From contig JAIYAA010000161.1 in assembly GCA_027489295.1 (NCBI GenBank), positions 1 through 50,894 on the forward strand: a DNA stretch of 50,894 bases. Reading direction: 5' to 3'. A program made the position numbers and the translations under genes. Each line of letters starts with the position of its first letter. Position 1 is the first letter of the stretch. The notes beneath the pieces are model-generated. The model worked only from the letters and a program-made list of their open reading frames with translations. It was not told the origin of the DNA and made no database searches. The DNA comes from Sphingomonadales bacterium. GTDB taxonomy: Bacteria; Pseudomonadota; Alphaproteobacteria; Sphingomonadales; Sphingomonadaceae. Shown here piece by piece: positions 42,396 through 50,894 of the stretch.

Positions 42396-45350
42396 TCAGA
42401 ACTTGAAGGTCGCGCCCACGTACAGCATGCGGCCGTACAGGTCGTAGGTGTCCGCTACCGTCTGCGTGCCAGGCCAGGTGACCTGGTTGGTGTCGCCGAA
42501 GACGGGCGGCTTGGTGTCGAGCAGGTTGTTGACGCCGGCGTACAGCTCCATCTGCTGCTTGCCGCCCACGATCACCTTGCCCTGCAGGTTGTGGTAGAAA
42601 TAGGCCGAGATGCGCTGCGCATCCGGATCACCGAGATTGTCGGTCAGCGGGCCCATATAGTCCATGCGGTAGTTCAGCTGGAACTTCGGCGCGCTGAACG
42701 TGACGTTGGCCACGGCCTTGTCCTTGAAGCCCGAACCGAGTCGACCGCAGCTGTAGCAGTCCGCCTGGCCGAGTTCGTTCTGCACCGGACCGCCCGGGAA
42801 CGGCGTCTGCTGCTGCTTCAGGCGGTGGTTGTACTGCACGTCGAAGTCGAACCGCGACGCACCGACCGGAATCGCATAGCGCGCTTCGACATCGATGCCC
42901 GAAACCAGGAACGAACCGGTGTTCAGGTTGAGGGCATTGACGCGCGTGATGAAGCCGTTGCTGTCCCGCAGGACGTTGCTGCAGAACAGCGGATTGCCGG
43001 TCTTGAAGCATTCGTCGACCGACGTCTGCTGGCCGATGATGCCAATCGCGTTCTTCACCTTGATGGTGTAATAGTCCACCGTCATCGTGAAGTTCTTGAA
43101 GAACGTCGGCGTGATCACGGCACCCGCAGTGAAGGTGTCGGCCGTTTCCTGCCGCAGCTTCGGATTTCCACCCAGCAGGCCGTCGATCGTCTGGATCTGC
43201 GCGGTGGAATAGTTGAACGAGCCGCGGTTCGCGATGGTATTGGCGATGCCGGGGATGCTCGAGCAACCAGCCTTCAGCGCGCCAAGCTTTGCGCCGTCAC
43301 CGTCGCCGTTGCCCTGATCGCACGGATCGTTGACCGCGGGGAAGGTCTGGCTCAGCGACGAATAGAGCTCGCCGATGTTCGGCGCGCGGGTTGCGCGCGA
43401 GTAGACGCCACGGAAGCGGATGTCCGCCGTCGGCGCGAAGGTCGCACCGCCCTTGAAGCTCCACACACCGCCGACGGTCGAATAGTCGGCATAGCGTGCC
43501 GCGCCCTCGAGGCCGAGATAGTGCAGGCCCGGACGGTCTTCCACGATCGGTGCGACGACTTCGACGAAGCCTTCCTTGACGTTGAAGCTGCCCTTGGTGT
43601 TGGTGATCTGGTTGCCCGAGCTGAGGCCCGCCTGGGTGAACGGATCGAACACCTCGGTGCTCTTCTCGTGGCGATATTCACCGCCGAACGAGATCGCGAC
43701 CGGACCGCCCCACAGCGAGAACAGGTCGCCGTTGATGCTGGCGGACACGACGTCCTGGTTGACCTTCGCCAGATAATCATAGGCGACGTTCGAACCGTTG
43801 ACGAGCTGGACGGTGTTGCCGTCGACCAGCGTCACGTTGCGGGTCGGCCCGGTATAGGTCTGCAGGAACTTCGCCGCACCGGCGGTGACGGTGTTGAAGC
43901 CGAAGATGTTGATCGGAACGCAGCCCGCCGCGCGCGCGGTCGCATCCGAACAGCGCACCTGGCCGTCGGGGCCGATCTCGTTGTTCAGTGCCGCACCATA
44001 GTTGGGCGTGTAGATCGCCTGCGCGGTGGTGTGGTCGCGGCTCTGCGAGTGCTCGTAATAGATGTCGTACGACCAGGTGGTGCCGGCGGTGAACTCACCC
44101 TTCGCGCCGAGCACGCCGCGGTAGAAGTCGCGATCGTTCTTGTTGCTGCGGCTGAAGATGTCGTTCGAGCGACGGCGGAACTGGATGACGTTGGTGCCGT
44201 TCGCGATGGCCGCTGCACGGATCGCCGCCGGCACGTACGGGCTGGAGATCGGGATGCCCGCATAGGCCGAACCGTCGAAGCTCAGCGCCGCACCCGCACC
44301 CGTGTTGCCGATCGCCGAGGGTTCGAGCGAGGCGTTCGAGTTGGTGTGGGTGTACTGGCCCTGGGCGTACAGCTTGAACGCATCCGAGAAATCGTAATGC
44401 GCGAGCAACGCGCCCTGGTAGCGCTCGACCGGCACCGACAGCAGGCGATCGCCGTTGCGGTTGTAGCCGTCGACATTGGCGCCCTGATAGTTCTTCAGGT
44501 TGTTCGCACCGTCGAAGGTGAAGGTGCGGTCGCTGGTGGTCGAGAAGGCCGACTGCTTGGGGTTATTGACGTCGCTGACGTCGAACAGCCCCTGGGCCGC
44601 ATAGGAGCTGCGGTTCGGCACGTCCTTGGACGAGAAGCTGCGGTCGCGCGAGCGCAGACCGTGGTCGTTGTCATAGCTGAAGTTCGCGGTGACGTTGCCG
44701 CGGCCTTCGCCGAAATTCTGGCCGCCCGTGATCGAGACATACTGGCGCGGCGCGTCGCCCTTGTCGGACACGGTGTTCTGCGCGCGGACGCGCAGGCCCT
44801 GGAAGTCGTTCTTGAGGACGAAGTTGACCACGCCCGCGATCGCTTCCGAACCATAGACGGCCGAGGCGCCGCCGGTCACCACGTCGATGCGCTGGATCAG
44901 ATCGGTCGGGATGTTGTTGACGTCGACGGCCGAGGTGCCGGCGATGCCCAGCGTACGGCGGCCGTCGATCAGCACCAGCGTGCGCGACGAACCGAGGTTG
45001 CGCAGGTTGACGGTGGCGGTGCCGTTGCCGGTGTTCGAGAAGTTCGAGCTGGTGCGGCTGACGTTCTGGCCGACGGCCGGCAGCGTGGCGAGCACGTCCT
45101 GAATGTTCGACGCGCCGGTCTGCTGGATGCGCTCGGCGGTGACGACCGCGACCGGGGTCGAAGACTGGAGGTCGGGGCGCGCGATACGCGATCCGGTGAC
45201 GACGATTTCGGTGCCGCTGGTCTGCTGTGCAGCCGGCGAAGCCGAGGCTTCGGACTGATCCTGCGCCGCGGCCGGAGTTACGAACAGCGCGGCGGCGCCA
45301 ATCCCTGCCAGCGCCGTTCCGGCGCGCAGGGCATACGCGATACGAGACAT
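42396..45350 (-). CDS. TonB-dependent outer-membrane receptor
   Basis: The 984-residue precursor has a Sec signal (MSRIAYALRAGTALAGIGAA...TPAAAQ) and a TonB box EIVVTGSRI near residues 48-56. The plug domain includes SSTPVAVVTAERIQQTGASN, NLRNLGSSRTLVLIDGRRTL and GGASAVYGSEAIAGVVNFVL. A long 22-strand-type barrel ends in the aromatic terminal strand YDLYGRMLYVGATFKF. The NLRGLG-type plug and YGSEAIAGVVN motifs are common to large sphingomonad receptors for complex substrates. The substrate is unknown. A perfect intrinsic terminator follows. It diverges from the second receptor. Confidence 0.95.
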   Translation of the reverse strand: MSRIAYALRAGTALAGIGAAALFVTPAAAQDQSEASASPAAQQTSGTEIVVTGSRIARPDLQSSTPVAVVTAERIQQTGASNIQDVLATLPAVGQNVSRTSSNFSNTGNGTATVNLRNLGSSRTLVLIDGRRTLGIAGTSAVDVNNIPTDLIQRIDVVTGGASAVYGSEAIAGVVNFVLKNDFQGLRVRAQNTVSDKGDAPRQYVSITGGQNFGEGRGNVTANFSYDNDHGLRSRDRSFSSKDVPNRSSYAAQGLFDVSDVNNPKQSAFSTTSDRTFTFDGANNLKNYQGANVDGYNRNGDRLLSVPVERYQGALLAHYDFSDAFKLYAQGQYTHTNSNASLEPSAIGNTGAGAALSFDGSAYAGIPISSPYVPAAIRAAAIANGTNVIQFRRRSNDIFSRSNKNDRDFYRGVLGAKGEFTAGTTWSYDIYYEHSQSRDHTTAQAIYTPNYGAALNNEIGPDGQVRCSDATARAAGCVPINIFGFNTVTAGAAKFLQTYTGPTRNVTLVDGNTVQLVNGSNVAYDYLAKVNQDVVSASINGDLFSLWGGPVAISFGGEYRHEKSTEVFDPFTQAGLSSGNQITNTKGSFNVKEGFVEVVAPIVEDRPGLHYLGLEGAARYADYSTVGGVWSFKGGATFAPTADIRFRGVYSRATRAPNIGELYSSLSQTFPAVNDPCDQGNGDGDGAKLGALKAGCSSIPGIANTIANRGSFNYSTAQIQTIDGLLGGNPKLRQETADTFTAGAVITPTFFKNFTMTVDYYTIKVKNAIGIIGQQTSVDECFKTGNPLFCSNVLRDSNGFITRVNALNLNTGSFLVSGIDVEARYAIPVGASRFDFDVQYNHRLKQQQTPFPGGPVQNELGQADCYSCGRLGSGFKDKAVANVTFSAPKFQLNYRMDYMGPLTDNLGDPDAQRISAYFYHNLQGKVIVGGKQQMELYAGVNNLLDTKPPVFGDTNQVTWPGTQTVADTYDLYGRMLYVGATFKF

Positions 45351-45503
45351 ACTTGCTTCATCCTAAACAGCCCGCGACCGCCGCTTCGATCGGGCGGGCG
45401 CGAGGATCCTTAAGCTGTGTCGCAATGTTGCTTACGACGACACATGTCGCCGCGATGCCGGGGTGCTGCACGCGTGTAAAGCAGCCCAGCCTCACCGTGC
45501 AGT

Positions 45504-45531
45504 AATTTAATTTCGCCTGTGGCTTGAGCAA
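45504..45531 (-). promoter_or_regulatory. Candidate promoter of the minus-strand TonB receptor
   Basis: On the minus strand TTGCTC (45531-45526) and TAAATT (45509-45504) are spaced by 16 bases in the most AT-rich part of the gap, about 150 bases before the receptor start. Match to consensus is moderate. Confidence 0.35.
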
Positions 45532-45803
45532 CACAGCAGGAAATGCGTAATGGTTTCCGTAGAAATATTTAGGAAATGTTTCTGACAATCGGATGATCCG
45601 GAGATGAAGACATCGCGGCGGCGGATGCTTGCCTTTCCGATCCCCAATCCTTGCGCGGCGGACGCGTTATTCGCCCAGGTACGAAGCTACCACGCGCTCC
45701 GTATGCGTTTCGATCTCCGGCAAGGCATGCCTCAGGAAACTTGTCCCATACCCACGGGCCGCCGATCTGCATACGTCCAAGACACGCGCCACTGTCCCAT
45801 AAT

Positions 45804-45848
45804 TTGGGCGCAATGCCCATGAAATGGTATAGACATGTTGTCAGACAA
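45804..45848 (+). promoter_or_regulatory. Candidate promoter and GntR/FadR-type operator for the TonB-rhamnosidase unit
   Basis: TTGGGC (45804-45809), an 18-base spacer and TATAGA (45828-45833) form a reasonable promoter. The dyad TTGTCAGACAA (45838-45848) covers the likely start point. It fits the FadR-subfamily GntR consensus TNGTNNNACNA. A repressor of that family bound here would block transcription of the receptor and rhamnosidase. The regulator itself is not in the window. Confidence 0.5.
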
Positions 45849-45957
45849 TAGGTACAGTTGTGCAACGGTTTGGCCTGACCAGCCTTGGAACGGCGGTCCT
45901 GCGAAGCCGTGTCATCTGCCGACTCCCACAAGGGCGCGGCAAGGGGAGGATCGGGCA

Positions 45958-48876
45958 ATGCATATCAACGGACAAATCGTGCGTGGTGGCGTGTCGAGCA
46001 TGGCGCTCGGGCTGGCCTTGCTGCTCGGCGCGCAGCAACGGGCACACGCCCAGGCCGCAGGCGAGCCGCAGGCCGACACAGCACAGACTGCGGACGAGAT
46101 CGTCGTCACCGGCTTCCGCAAATCCTATGCCGACGCGCTGAAGATGAAGCGTCAGGCCGAGGGCGTCACCGACAGCATCTCGGCCGACAGCCTGGGTCGC
46201 TTCCCGGACCTCAATGTCGGCGAGGCGCTGCAGCGCGTGCCCGGCGTCCAGATCAATCGCGAGGCCGCCTCGCGCGACGCGACGATCAACCTGCGCGGCC
46301 TGCCCGGCACCTATGTGCGGTATACGATCAACGGTCAGGCCTATGCCGATCCGCTGCTCGACGGCTCGACACCACTCGGCGCGTTCAACGCCGACGTGTT
46401 TTCCGCGATCACCGTGATCAAGACGCCGGCCGCCGGCGATCAGGCGGGCGGGCTTTCCGGCATCGTCGACCTGCGCATCGCACCGGCGCTGTCGCGTGCC
46501 GACGGCGGCTTCGCCAAGCTGGCCGGCGAATACAACACGCTGGGCAAATACGCCTCGCCCGCCTTCACGCTAGGCTATAACAAGCACTTGTCAGACGATT
46601 TCGCGGTCTTCGGAATGGTCGCCTTCAAGAAGGAGAAATTCAGGCGCGACTCGATCTACCTCAACGCCTATTCGCCCCTCAGCGCGACGACGACGCCCAA
46701 TTTCGCGCCATATGCGGACTATTATTCGCCGTTCGCCGCCAATGGCAGCTGCCCCTCCGGCAAAGTCTGCGCGGCAAGCGGCACCGGCACCAAGGGCACG
46801 ACCGGCGTGCGCTACGCCTCGGACCAGCGCCAGGCGGTGAAGTATAACGAGGGTACGTTGTGGACCACAGCGGGCGGCGCCGAATGGAAGGCCGACGACC
46901 ATCTCCGCCTGTCGCTCGACGGCTTCTACACCCGTCGCAACCTCTCGAAGAACCTCACCAACCTGATCGAGGTGGACCTGCGCGGCGGCCGCACGGTGAT
47001 TGCGCCGACCGATGCGCCCAAGGTGCTCGCGGACGGCAACGCCTATATCCAGAACTACAGCTACGCCAATGGCCAGGTGAACGACTCGATCCGCTCCGAG
47101 CCGCTGCTGGAGCAGGCCTGGGACGTGATCGGCACCGCCGACTGGCAGAAGGACGAATGGCACCTGACCGGCACGGTGGTGAAGTCGCGCGGCGAGAATA
47201 ACGGGCTGCAGACTCAGATCGACGTCCGCAACCTGCCCACCGCCGCCGGCAACGGCATCAACGGCAGCTTCGCCTCGGGCGGATCGAACATCGGCGGCTA
47301 CAAGCTGACGGTGGATCGCAACCCGGCGCTGATCGTGCCGGCAGGCCCCTGGTCGTGGAGCGCCGGCAACCAGCCCACCCAGATCGCGGCCAATGGCGAC
47401 CAGCTCGTCGTCGCGGGGTCCTCGGGCTACGGCCTCAACAAGGTTGGCGCCGGCCAGTTCGATGTCGAACGCGCGCTGGATCTGCCCTTCCTCAAGTCGA
47501 TCAACGCCGGCGGCCGCTACGAGCAGGACCGCTTCATCTCGCGCGGCTATCGGACCAGCGCCAAGGGCATCCAGACCCAGAACATCAACAGCAGCTTCCT
47601 CGGCACCAACCCCTATGCGGGCTCCTTCTTCGGCGGATCGGTGGGCGGGGTGCTGACCAACTGGCCGCAGGTTAATTTCGACAAGGCGGTCGCCGCGCTG
47701 CAGCCGGTTACCGCCGCGGCGGGAGACGTGGTGACGCCCACCGGCTGGATCAACGATCCGACCAACGCCTCCTATTCTCTCTACAACTTCACCGTGAACA
47801 ACGACATCTGGTCGGTCTATGGTCAGGTGAAGTTCGGCTTCACGCTGGCTGGCATCCCGGTGCACGGCAATGCCGGGCTTCATTACGAAGAGACGCGCCA
47901 GCGCATCGACACGCAGAACCGCCAGATCGGCGCGGGCGGCGCGATCACCTATGTGCCGCAGCAGTTCCGCCAGAACTACCACAATGCCCTGCCCTCCGTG
48001 ATCGTGGCGGCGGACCTGACCAGCAAGCTGGTGCTGCGCGGCGCCTATTACGAAGCGTTCGTGCGGCCCCAGCCGCGCAACCTGACACCGGCCACGGCGG
48101 TAAGCGCCAATTCGAGCGGCTATGCGATCTCCTATGGCGGCTTCGACCTGAAGCCCTATTCGGCGACTGCCCAGGACCTGTCGCTCGAATGGTACAACCG
48201 CCCCGGCGGCGTGTTTGCGCTGGCGCTGTACCGCAAGCGTATCACCAACCTGATCGGGCCGGAGAGCCGGCTCGACAAGCTCTGCCCGGCCGATGCGACG
48301 GCGTTCGGGCTCGGTCATCTCTCGCTGGTCGGCACCACCTGCTACAGCGACCTGCTGGTTAACGGCCAGCCGGCGATCGTCACCGCCTCGGGCAACTACA
48401 ATCAGCCCAACCCGATCACGGTGAAGGGCCTGGAATTCAGCGTACAGCAGAATTTCGACTTCCTGCCCGGCGTGCTGAAGAACCTCGGCGGCCAATTCAA
48501 CTATTCCTACACCGACATTTCCGGCAAGAATCCCGACGGCACCGCCGCCGTGCTGCCGGGGGTTTCGAAGAACAACATCAACCTGATCGGCTATTACGAG
48601 ACCAAGCGCTTCGGCTTGCGCGCGACCTATAGCTGGCGCGACGAATATGTGCTGACCGGCGGATCGACCTTCACCGGCGGCCAGAGCCTGGTGGCGGCGC
48701 GCGGCCAGCTCGATGCCTCGACCTCGTTCAACTTCACCGAACGCTATTCGATCTCGCTCGACCTGTACAACCTGACCAACGCCAAGCGGATCCAGTATCA
48801 GGTGACGCCGGACATTCCGCGCCAGGCGGATTATGACGGCCGCACCTTCACGCTGAGCCTGCACGGCACCTTCTGA
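45958..48876 (+). CDS. TonB-dependent receptor, TonB-Xanth-Caul type
   Basis: The 972-residue precursor has a signal peptide (MHINGQIVRGGVSSMALGLA...AHAQ) and the TonB box EIVVTGFRKSYADALKMKRQ. The plug continues ADSLGRFPDLNVGEALQRVP, GVQINREAASRDATINLRGL and LSGIVDLRIAPAL; this FPDxNVxEALQRVPGV pattern marks the TIGR01782-type receptors of Xanthomonas and Caulobacter, often linked to oligosaccharide uptake. The barrel ends SLHGTF with terminal Phe. GGGGAGG before the ATG supports the start. It is followed after 20 bases by a rhamnosidase gene, which points to uptake of a rhamnose-containing glycan. Confidence 0.95.
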   Translation: MHINGQIVRGGVSSMALGLALLLGAQQRAHAQAAGEPQADTAQTADEIVVTGFRKSYADALKMKRQAEGVTDSISADSLGRFPDLNVGEALQRVPGVQINREAASRDATINLRGLPGTYVRYTINGQAYADPLLDGSTPLGAFNADVFSAITVIKTPAAGDQAGGLSGIVDLRIAPALSRADGGFAKLAGEYNTLGKYASPAFTLGYNKHLSDDFAVFGMVAFKKEKFRRDSIYLNAYSPLSATTTPNFAPYADYYSPFAANGSCPSGKVCAASGTGTKGTTGVRYASDQRQAVKYNEGTLWTTAGGAEWKADDHLRLSLDGFYTRRNLSKNLTNLIEVDLRGGRTVIAPTDAPKVLADGNAYIQNYSYANGQVNDSIRSEPLLEQAWDVIGTADWQKDEWHLTGTVVKSRGENNGLQTQIDVRNLPTAAGNGINGSFASGGSNIGGYKLTVDRNPALIVPAGPWSWSAGNQPTQIAANGDQLVVAGSSGYGLNKVGAGQFDVERALDLPFLKSINAGGRYEQDRFISRGYRTSAKGIQTQNINSSFLGTNPYAGSFFGGSVGGVLTNWPQVNFDKAVAALQPVTAAAGDVVTPTGWINDPTNASYSLYNFTVNNDIWSVYGQVKFGFTLAGIPVHGNAGLHYEETRQRIDTQNRQIGAGGAITYVPQQFRQNYHNALPSVIVAADLTSKLVLRGAYYEAFVRPQPRNLTPATAVSANSSGYAISYGGFDLKPYSATAQDLSLEWYNRPGGVFALALYRKRITNLIGPESRLDKLCPADATAFGLGHLSLVGTTCYSDLLVNGQPAIVTASGNYNQPNPITVKGLEFSVQQNFDFLPGVLKNLGGQFNYSYTDISGKNPDGTAAVLPGVSKNNINLIGYYETKRFGLRATYSWRDEYVLTGGSTFTGGQSLVAARGQLDASTSFNFTERYSISLDLYNLTNAKRIQYQVTPDIPRQADYDGRTFTLSLHGTF

Positions 48877-48896
48877 GGGCCACGGGAAAGGAGCCG

Positions 48897-50894
48897 ATGC
48901 CGCACGTCAGCCGCCGCCACCTGCTCGGCCAGGGAATGGTTGCCACGCTGGCGGGGCTCGCCCCGCCCGGCTGGGCAGCCGCGCCCAAGGCCGACGCGCC
49001 GGGCGGGTTGCTGTGCAATCTGCTCGACGGGCCGGTGGTGCTCGACGGCGAAGTACGCCTTGCCTGGACGGTACCGGCAGGCGTGCAGCGCGGCTATCGG
49101 CTCCAGCTGCTGCGCGTCGCTGGCGGCGCGCGGACGCTGTGGGACGGCGGCTTGGTATCCAGCGATTGCACCACGGGCGTCGAACTTCCGGCGACGGCGC
49201 GCGCATTGCTGGGGCCGGACGAGGCCTGCCTGTGGCGGGTGCAGGTCGAAGACGAGCGGGGCCGCCGATCGGGCTGGTCGGCGCCGCAGTTGTTGCTCGC
49301 CGCGCCGGCACGCTGGGACGCCCAACCGATCTGGGCGCCCCGCATCGATGCGCCGGACACGCCTGCCGACTGGGCGCTGCTTCGCCATGGCTTCGCGCTG
49401 AAGCGCCGGCCGGTGCTTGGCTGGCTGCGCATCACCGCCGCCTCTCCCGAACCGATCCGGCAATATGTGTTTCGTGCCTGGGTAAACGGGCGTCTGGTCG
49501 GCGTCGGCCCGTCGCGGTCGTCGCAGCCGGGGAAGCACATGCACTATGTCGGGGTCGACGTGACGGAGGCGCTGCATATCGGGCTGAACGCCGTCGCCGC
49601 GCTCTGCTTCACCACCGTGGAGCACGCCTTCCAAGCCGAGCTGGTGCTGCTCCACGCCGATGGCAGCCGCCACGTCATCTCGAGCGGCCCCGATTGGAAG
49701 GCGCGCGACGGCAGCGCCTGGCGTCCGGCGTCGGGCACGACCGGCGGCGGCTATTACACCGCACCACTGGAGTCGATCGATGCGCGCCACGAGCCGGTCG
49801 GCTGGTGCGACGCGGGCTATGACGATCGCGGCTGGGTCCCAGCGCTCCCCCGCCCATCGCTGCCGTCTCTGAAGCCGGAACGGGTCGGCCCGCTGGTGGT
49901 CACCACCGAAACCCCGGCCCAGGTCACCCGCTCGGGTGGACTCTGGCGGATCGATTTCGGCCGCGAGTTGGTCGGCGGCCTGTCGGTCACCACCCGGGCA
50001 AAGGGCGGCGAACAGCTCCGCATCAGTCTCGGCGAGGAGCGCAACCCCGATGGCAGCGTCCGCGACCAGCTACGCTGCGGGCAGACCTATCGCGAACGCT
50101 GGACCCTGCGCCCCGATACCCAGACGTTGGAACATTGGGGTTATCGGGCCTTTCGCTGGGTGGAAATCGAGGGCCCGCCGCATCTCGATCTGCAGGTTAC
50201 CGCGCTGCGGCTGGGGCAGCCTTGGCAGGCGAACGATGCGCACTTCGCCAGTTCGGACCCCGATCTCGACCGCGTCCATGCTTTCTGCGCCTATTCGATC
50301 CGCGCCACCCGGCTCGACCTCTACCAGGACACCCCCACCCGCGAGCGCGGCCCCTATGAGGGTGATGCGCTGGTCAACCAGCGCTCCGACTATGCGGTAC
50401 AGCGTTCCTACGCGCTGGCCCGGCAGTCGATCGACTGGCTGATCGACCGCCCCACCTGGCCCACCGAATATCGGCTGATGCCGCCGATCCTCACCTGGCA
50501 CGACTATCTCGCGACCGGCGACGACCGACTGTTACACGCGCGCTTCGATGCGATGGTGGCGGCGCAGTTGCTCGATCGGATCAATGCCGATGGGCTGGTC
50601 GAGAAGGATCCGGGCCAATCGAGCAAGCCGTGGGGCGATCTGGTCGACTGGCCGATCGCCAATCGCGACGGATTCGTCTTTCGTCCGGTCAACACGGTGG
50701 TCAATGCCTGGCAGGTCGCCGCGCTCGATGCGCTGGCCGCCATCGGCGATGCAATCGGGCGGGCGGCGGATGCCCGAGACCTTGCACGGCGGGCGGCGCG
50801 GATGCGCGCGGCGATGGACCAACGGCTGCGCACGCCCTCAGGTCTCTACCGCGACGGGACCGGCACCGAGCATTGCTCGCAGCACGCCACCGCC
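48897..50894 (+). CDS. Alpha-L-rhamnosidase, GH78 family, truncated by the window edge
   Basis: An open frame of 666 codons runs off the right edge. It starts with a Tat-type signal (SRRHLLGQGMVATLAGLA). Beta-sandwich domains follow, including LRITAASPEPIRQYVFRAWV with NGRLVGVGPSRSSQPGKHMH typical of GH78 accessory domains, and WRIDFGRELVGGLSVTTRA. The (alpha/alpha)6 catalytic domain begins HFASSDPDLDRVHAFCAYSI and carries DTPTRERGPYEGDALVN, the counterpart of the GH78 D-C-P-x-R-E-R-x-G-W-x-GDA motif with the catalytic Glu. It removes terminal rhamnose from glycans in the periplasm. AAGGAG precedes the ATG; the gene is 20 bases after the TonB receptor. Confidence 0.9.
   Translation, partial: MPHVSRRHLLGQGMVATLAGLAPPGWAAAPKADAPGGLLCNLLDGPVVLDGEVRLAWTVPAGVQRGYRLQLLRVAGGARTLWDGGLVSSDCTTGVELPATARALLGPDEACLWRVQVEDERGRRSGWSAPQLLLAAPARWDAQPIWAPRIDAPDTPADWALLRHGFALKRRPVLGWLRITAASPEPIRQYVFRAWVNGRLVGVGPSRSSQPGKHMHYVGVDVTEALHIGLNAVAALCFTTVEHAFQAELVLLHADGSRHVISSGPDWKARDGSAWRPASGTTGGGYYTAPLESIDARHEPVGWCDAGYDDRGWVPALPRPSLPSLKPERVGPLVVTTETPAQVTRSGGLWRIDFGRELVGGLSVTTRAKGGEQLRISLGEERNPDGSVRDQLRCGQTYRERWTLRPDTQTLEHWGYRAFRWVEIEGPPHLDLQVTALRLGQPWQANDAHFASSDPDLDRVHAFCAYSIRATRLDLYQDTPTRERGPYEGDALVNQRSDYAVQRSYALARQSIDWLIDRPTWPTEYRLMPPILTWHDYLATGDDRLLHARFDAMVAAQLLDRINADGLVEKDPGQSSKPWGDLVDWPIANRDGFVFRPVNTVVNAWQVAALDALAAIGDAIGRAADARDLARRAARMRAAMDQRLRTPSGLYRDGTGTEHCSQHATA

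Larger units (their letters stand above)
45351..45957. other. 607-bp divergent control region between two TonB receptors
   Basis: No convincing gene lies here. The 45480-45600 part is AT-rich and holds a candidate minus-strand promoter. The 45800-45850 part holds a plus-strand promoter with an overlapping dyad. CGACA-CA-TGTCG near 45440 is a small dyad in the leader of the minus-strand receptor. The 45610-45790 part shows nothing I can interpret beyond a repeated TGTCCCATA (near 45744 and 45793). Confidence 0.55.

Noticed and set aside
42591..45413. Long open frame (940 codons) on the plus strand opposite the TonB receptor
   Set aside because: It is an antisense shadow of a very clear receptor gene. 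Its translation is rich in Arg/Val/Asp with no domain, as high-GC antisense frames usually are.
45569..45958. Open frames between the two divergent TonB receptors
   Set aside because: Their translations show no domain or signal, they overlap promoter-like elements, and they have no ribosome site.

Overview
The window is GC-rich and reads as an alphaproteobacterium of the Sphingomonadaceae (Sphingomonas or a close relative). Supporting evidence: a gene transfer agent (GTA) style head module with a DUF6127 gene, a DUF6456 GTA-regulator gene, ccrM next to rnhB, three-subunit pntAa/pntAb/pntB beside an aa3-oxidase subunit IV gene, large TonB-dependent receptors of the sphingomonad type, and many 4-bp start/stop overlaps. 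Identification is from protein features I recognise, not from a database search.

Layout. 1-5819 (minus): DNA-packaging and head genes of a GTA/prophage-like cluster that continues off the left edge (small and large terminase, portal, DUF6127, prohead protease, capsid, connector), interrupted by an EF-hand lipoprotein gene and a 110-bp structured repeat. 5820-13853: a regulatory region, a sensor histidine kinase, a DapF-like epimerase with an altered active site, a glutathione transferase, a DUF2339 membrane protein, and a divergent pair made of a DUF6456 (GafA/GafZ-like) gene and an XRE regulator. 13923-19765: a small secreted protein, an SDF symporter, a serine acetyltransferase, a three-domain endolysin overlapping a four-helix membrane protein, and tRNA-Val. 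19950-25783 (minus): subunit IV, transhydrogenase operon, membrane protein, winged-helix regulator. 25945-33904: NtrC-type regulator, folP, ccrM, a replication-like intergenic region, rnhB, a ThiD-glyoxalase fusion, DUF1272, glmM. 33976-42256: SDF symporter plus AbrB-type membrane protein, gor, PhnA-like, pgi, lepB-rnc-era. 42279-50894: terminators, two divergent TonB receptors, and an alpha-L-rhamnosidase cut by the right edge, which looks like the start of a glycan-use locus.

Three signals stand out. (1) A 14-bp near-palindrome, AACCGATYTGGTTA, lies both upstream of the first GTA gene and in the 90-bp gap between the DUF6456 gene and the XRE gene, so the XRE protein may link its own locus to the GTA promoter. 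(2) Between ccrM and its upstream neighbour there is a perfect 13-bp inverted repeat whose arms each contain a consensus DnaA box, with a weaker third box and four GANTC (CcrM) sites in about 250 bp: a candidate replication origin, DnaA-titration site or DnaA/CcrM-controlled promoter. (3) Two 110-bp copies of a three-hairpin repeat, in opposite orientation, sit inside the GTA cluster and inside the rnc-era operon. No CRISPR array, transposase or integrase was seen.
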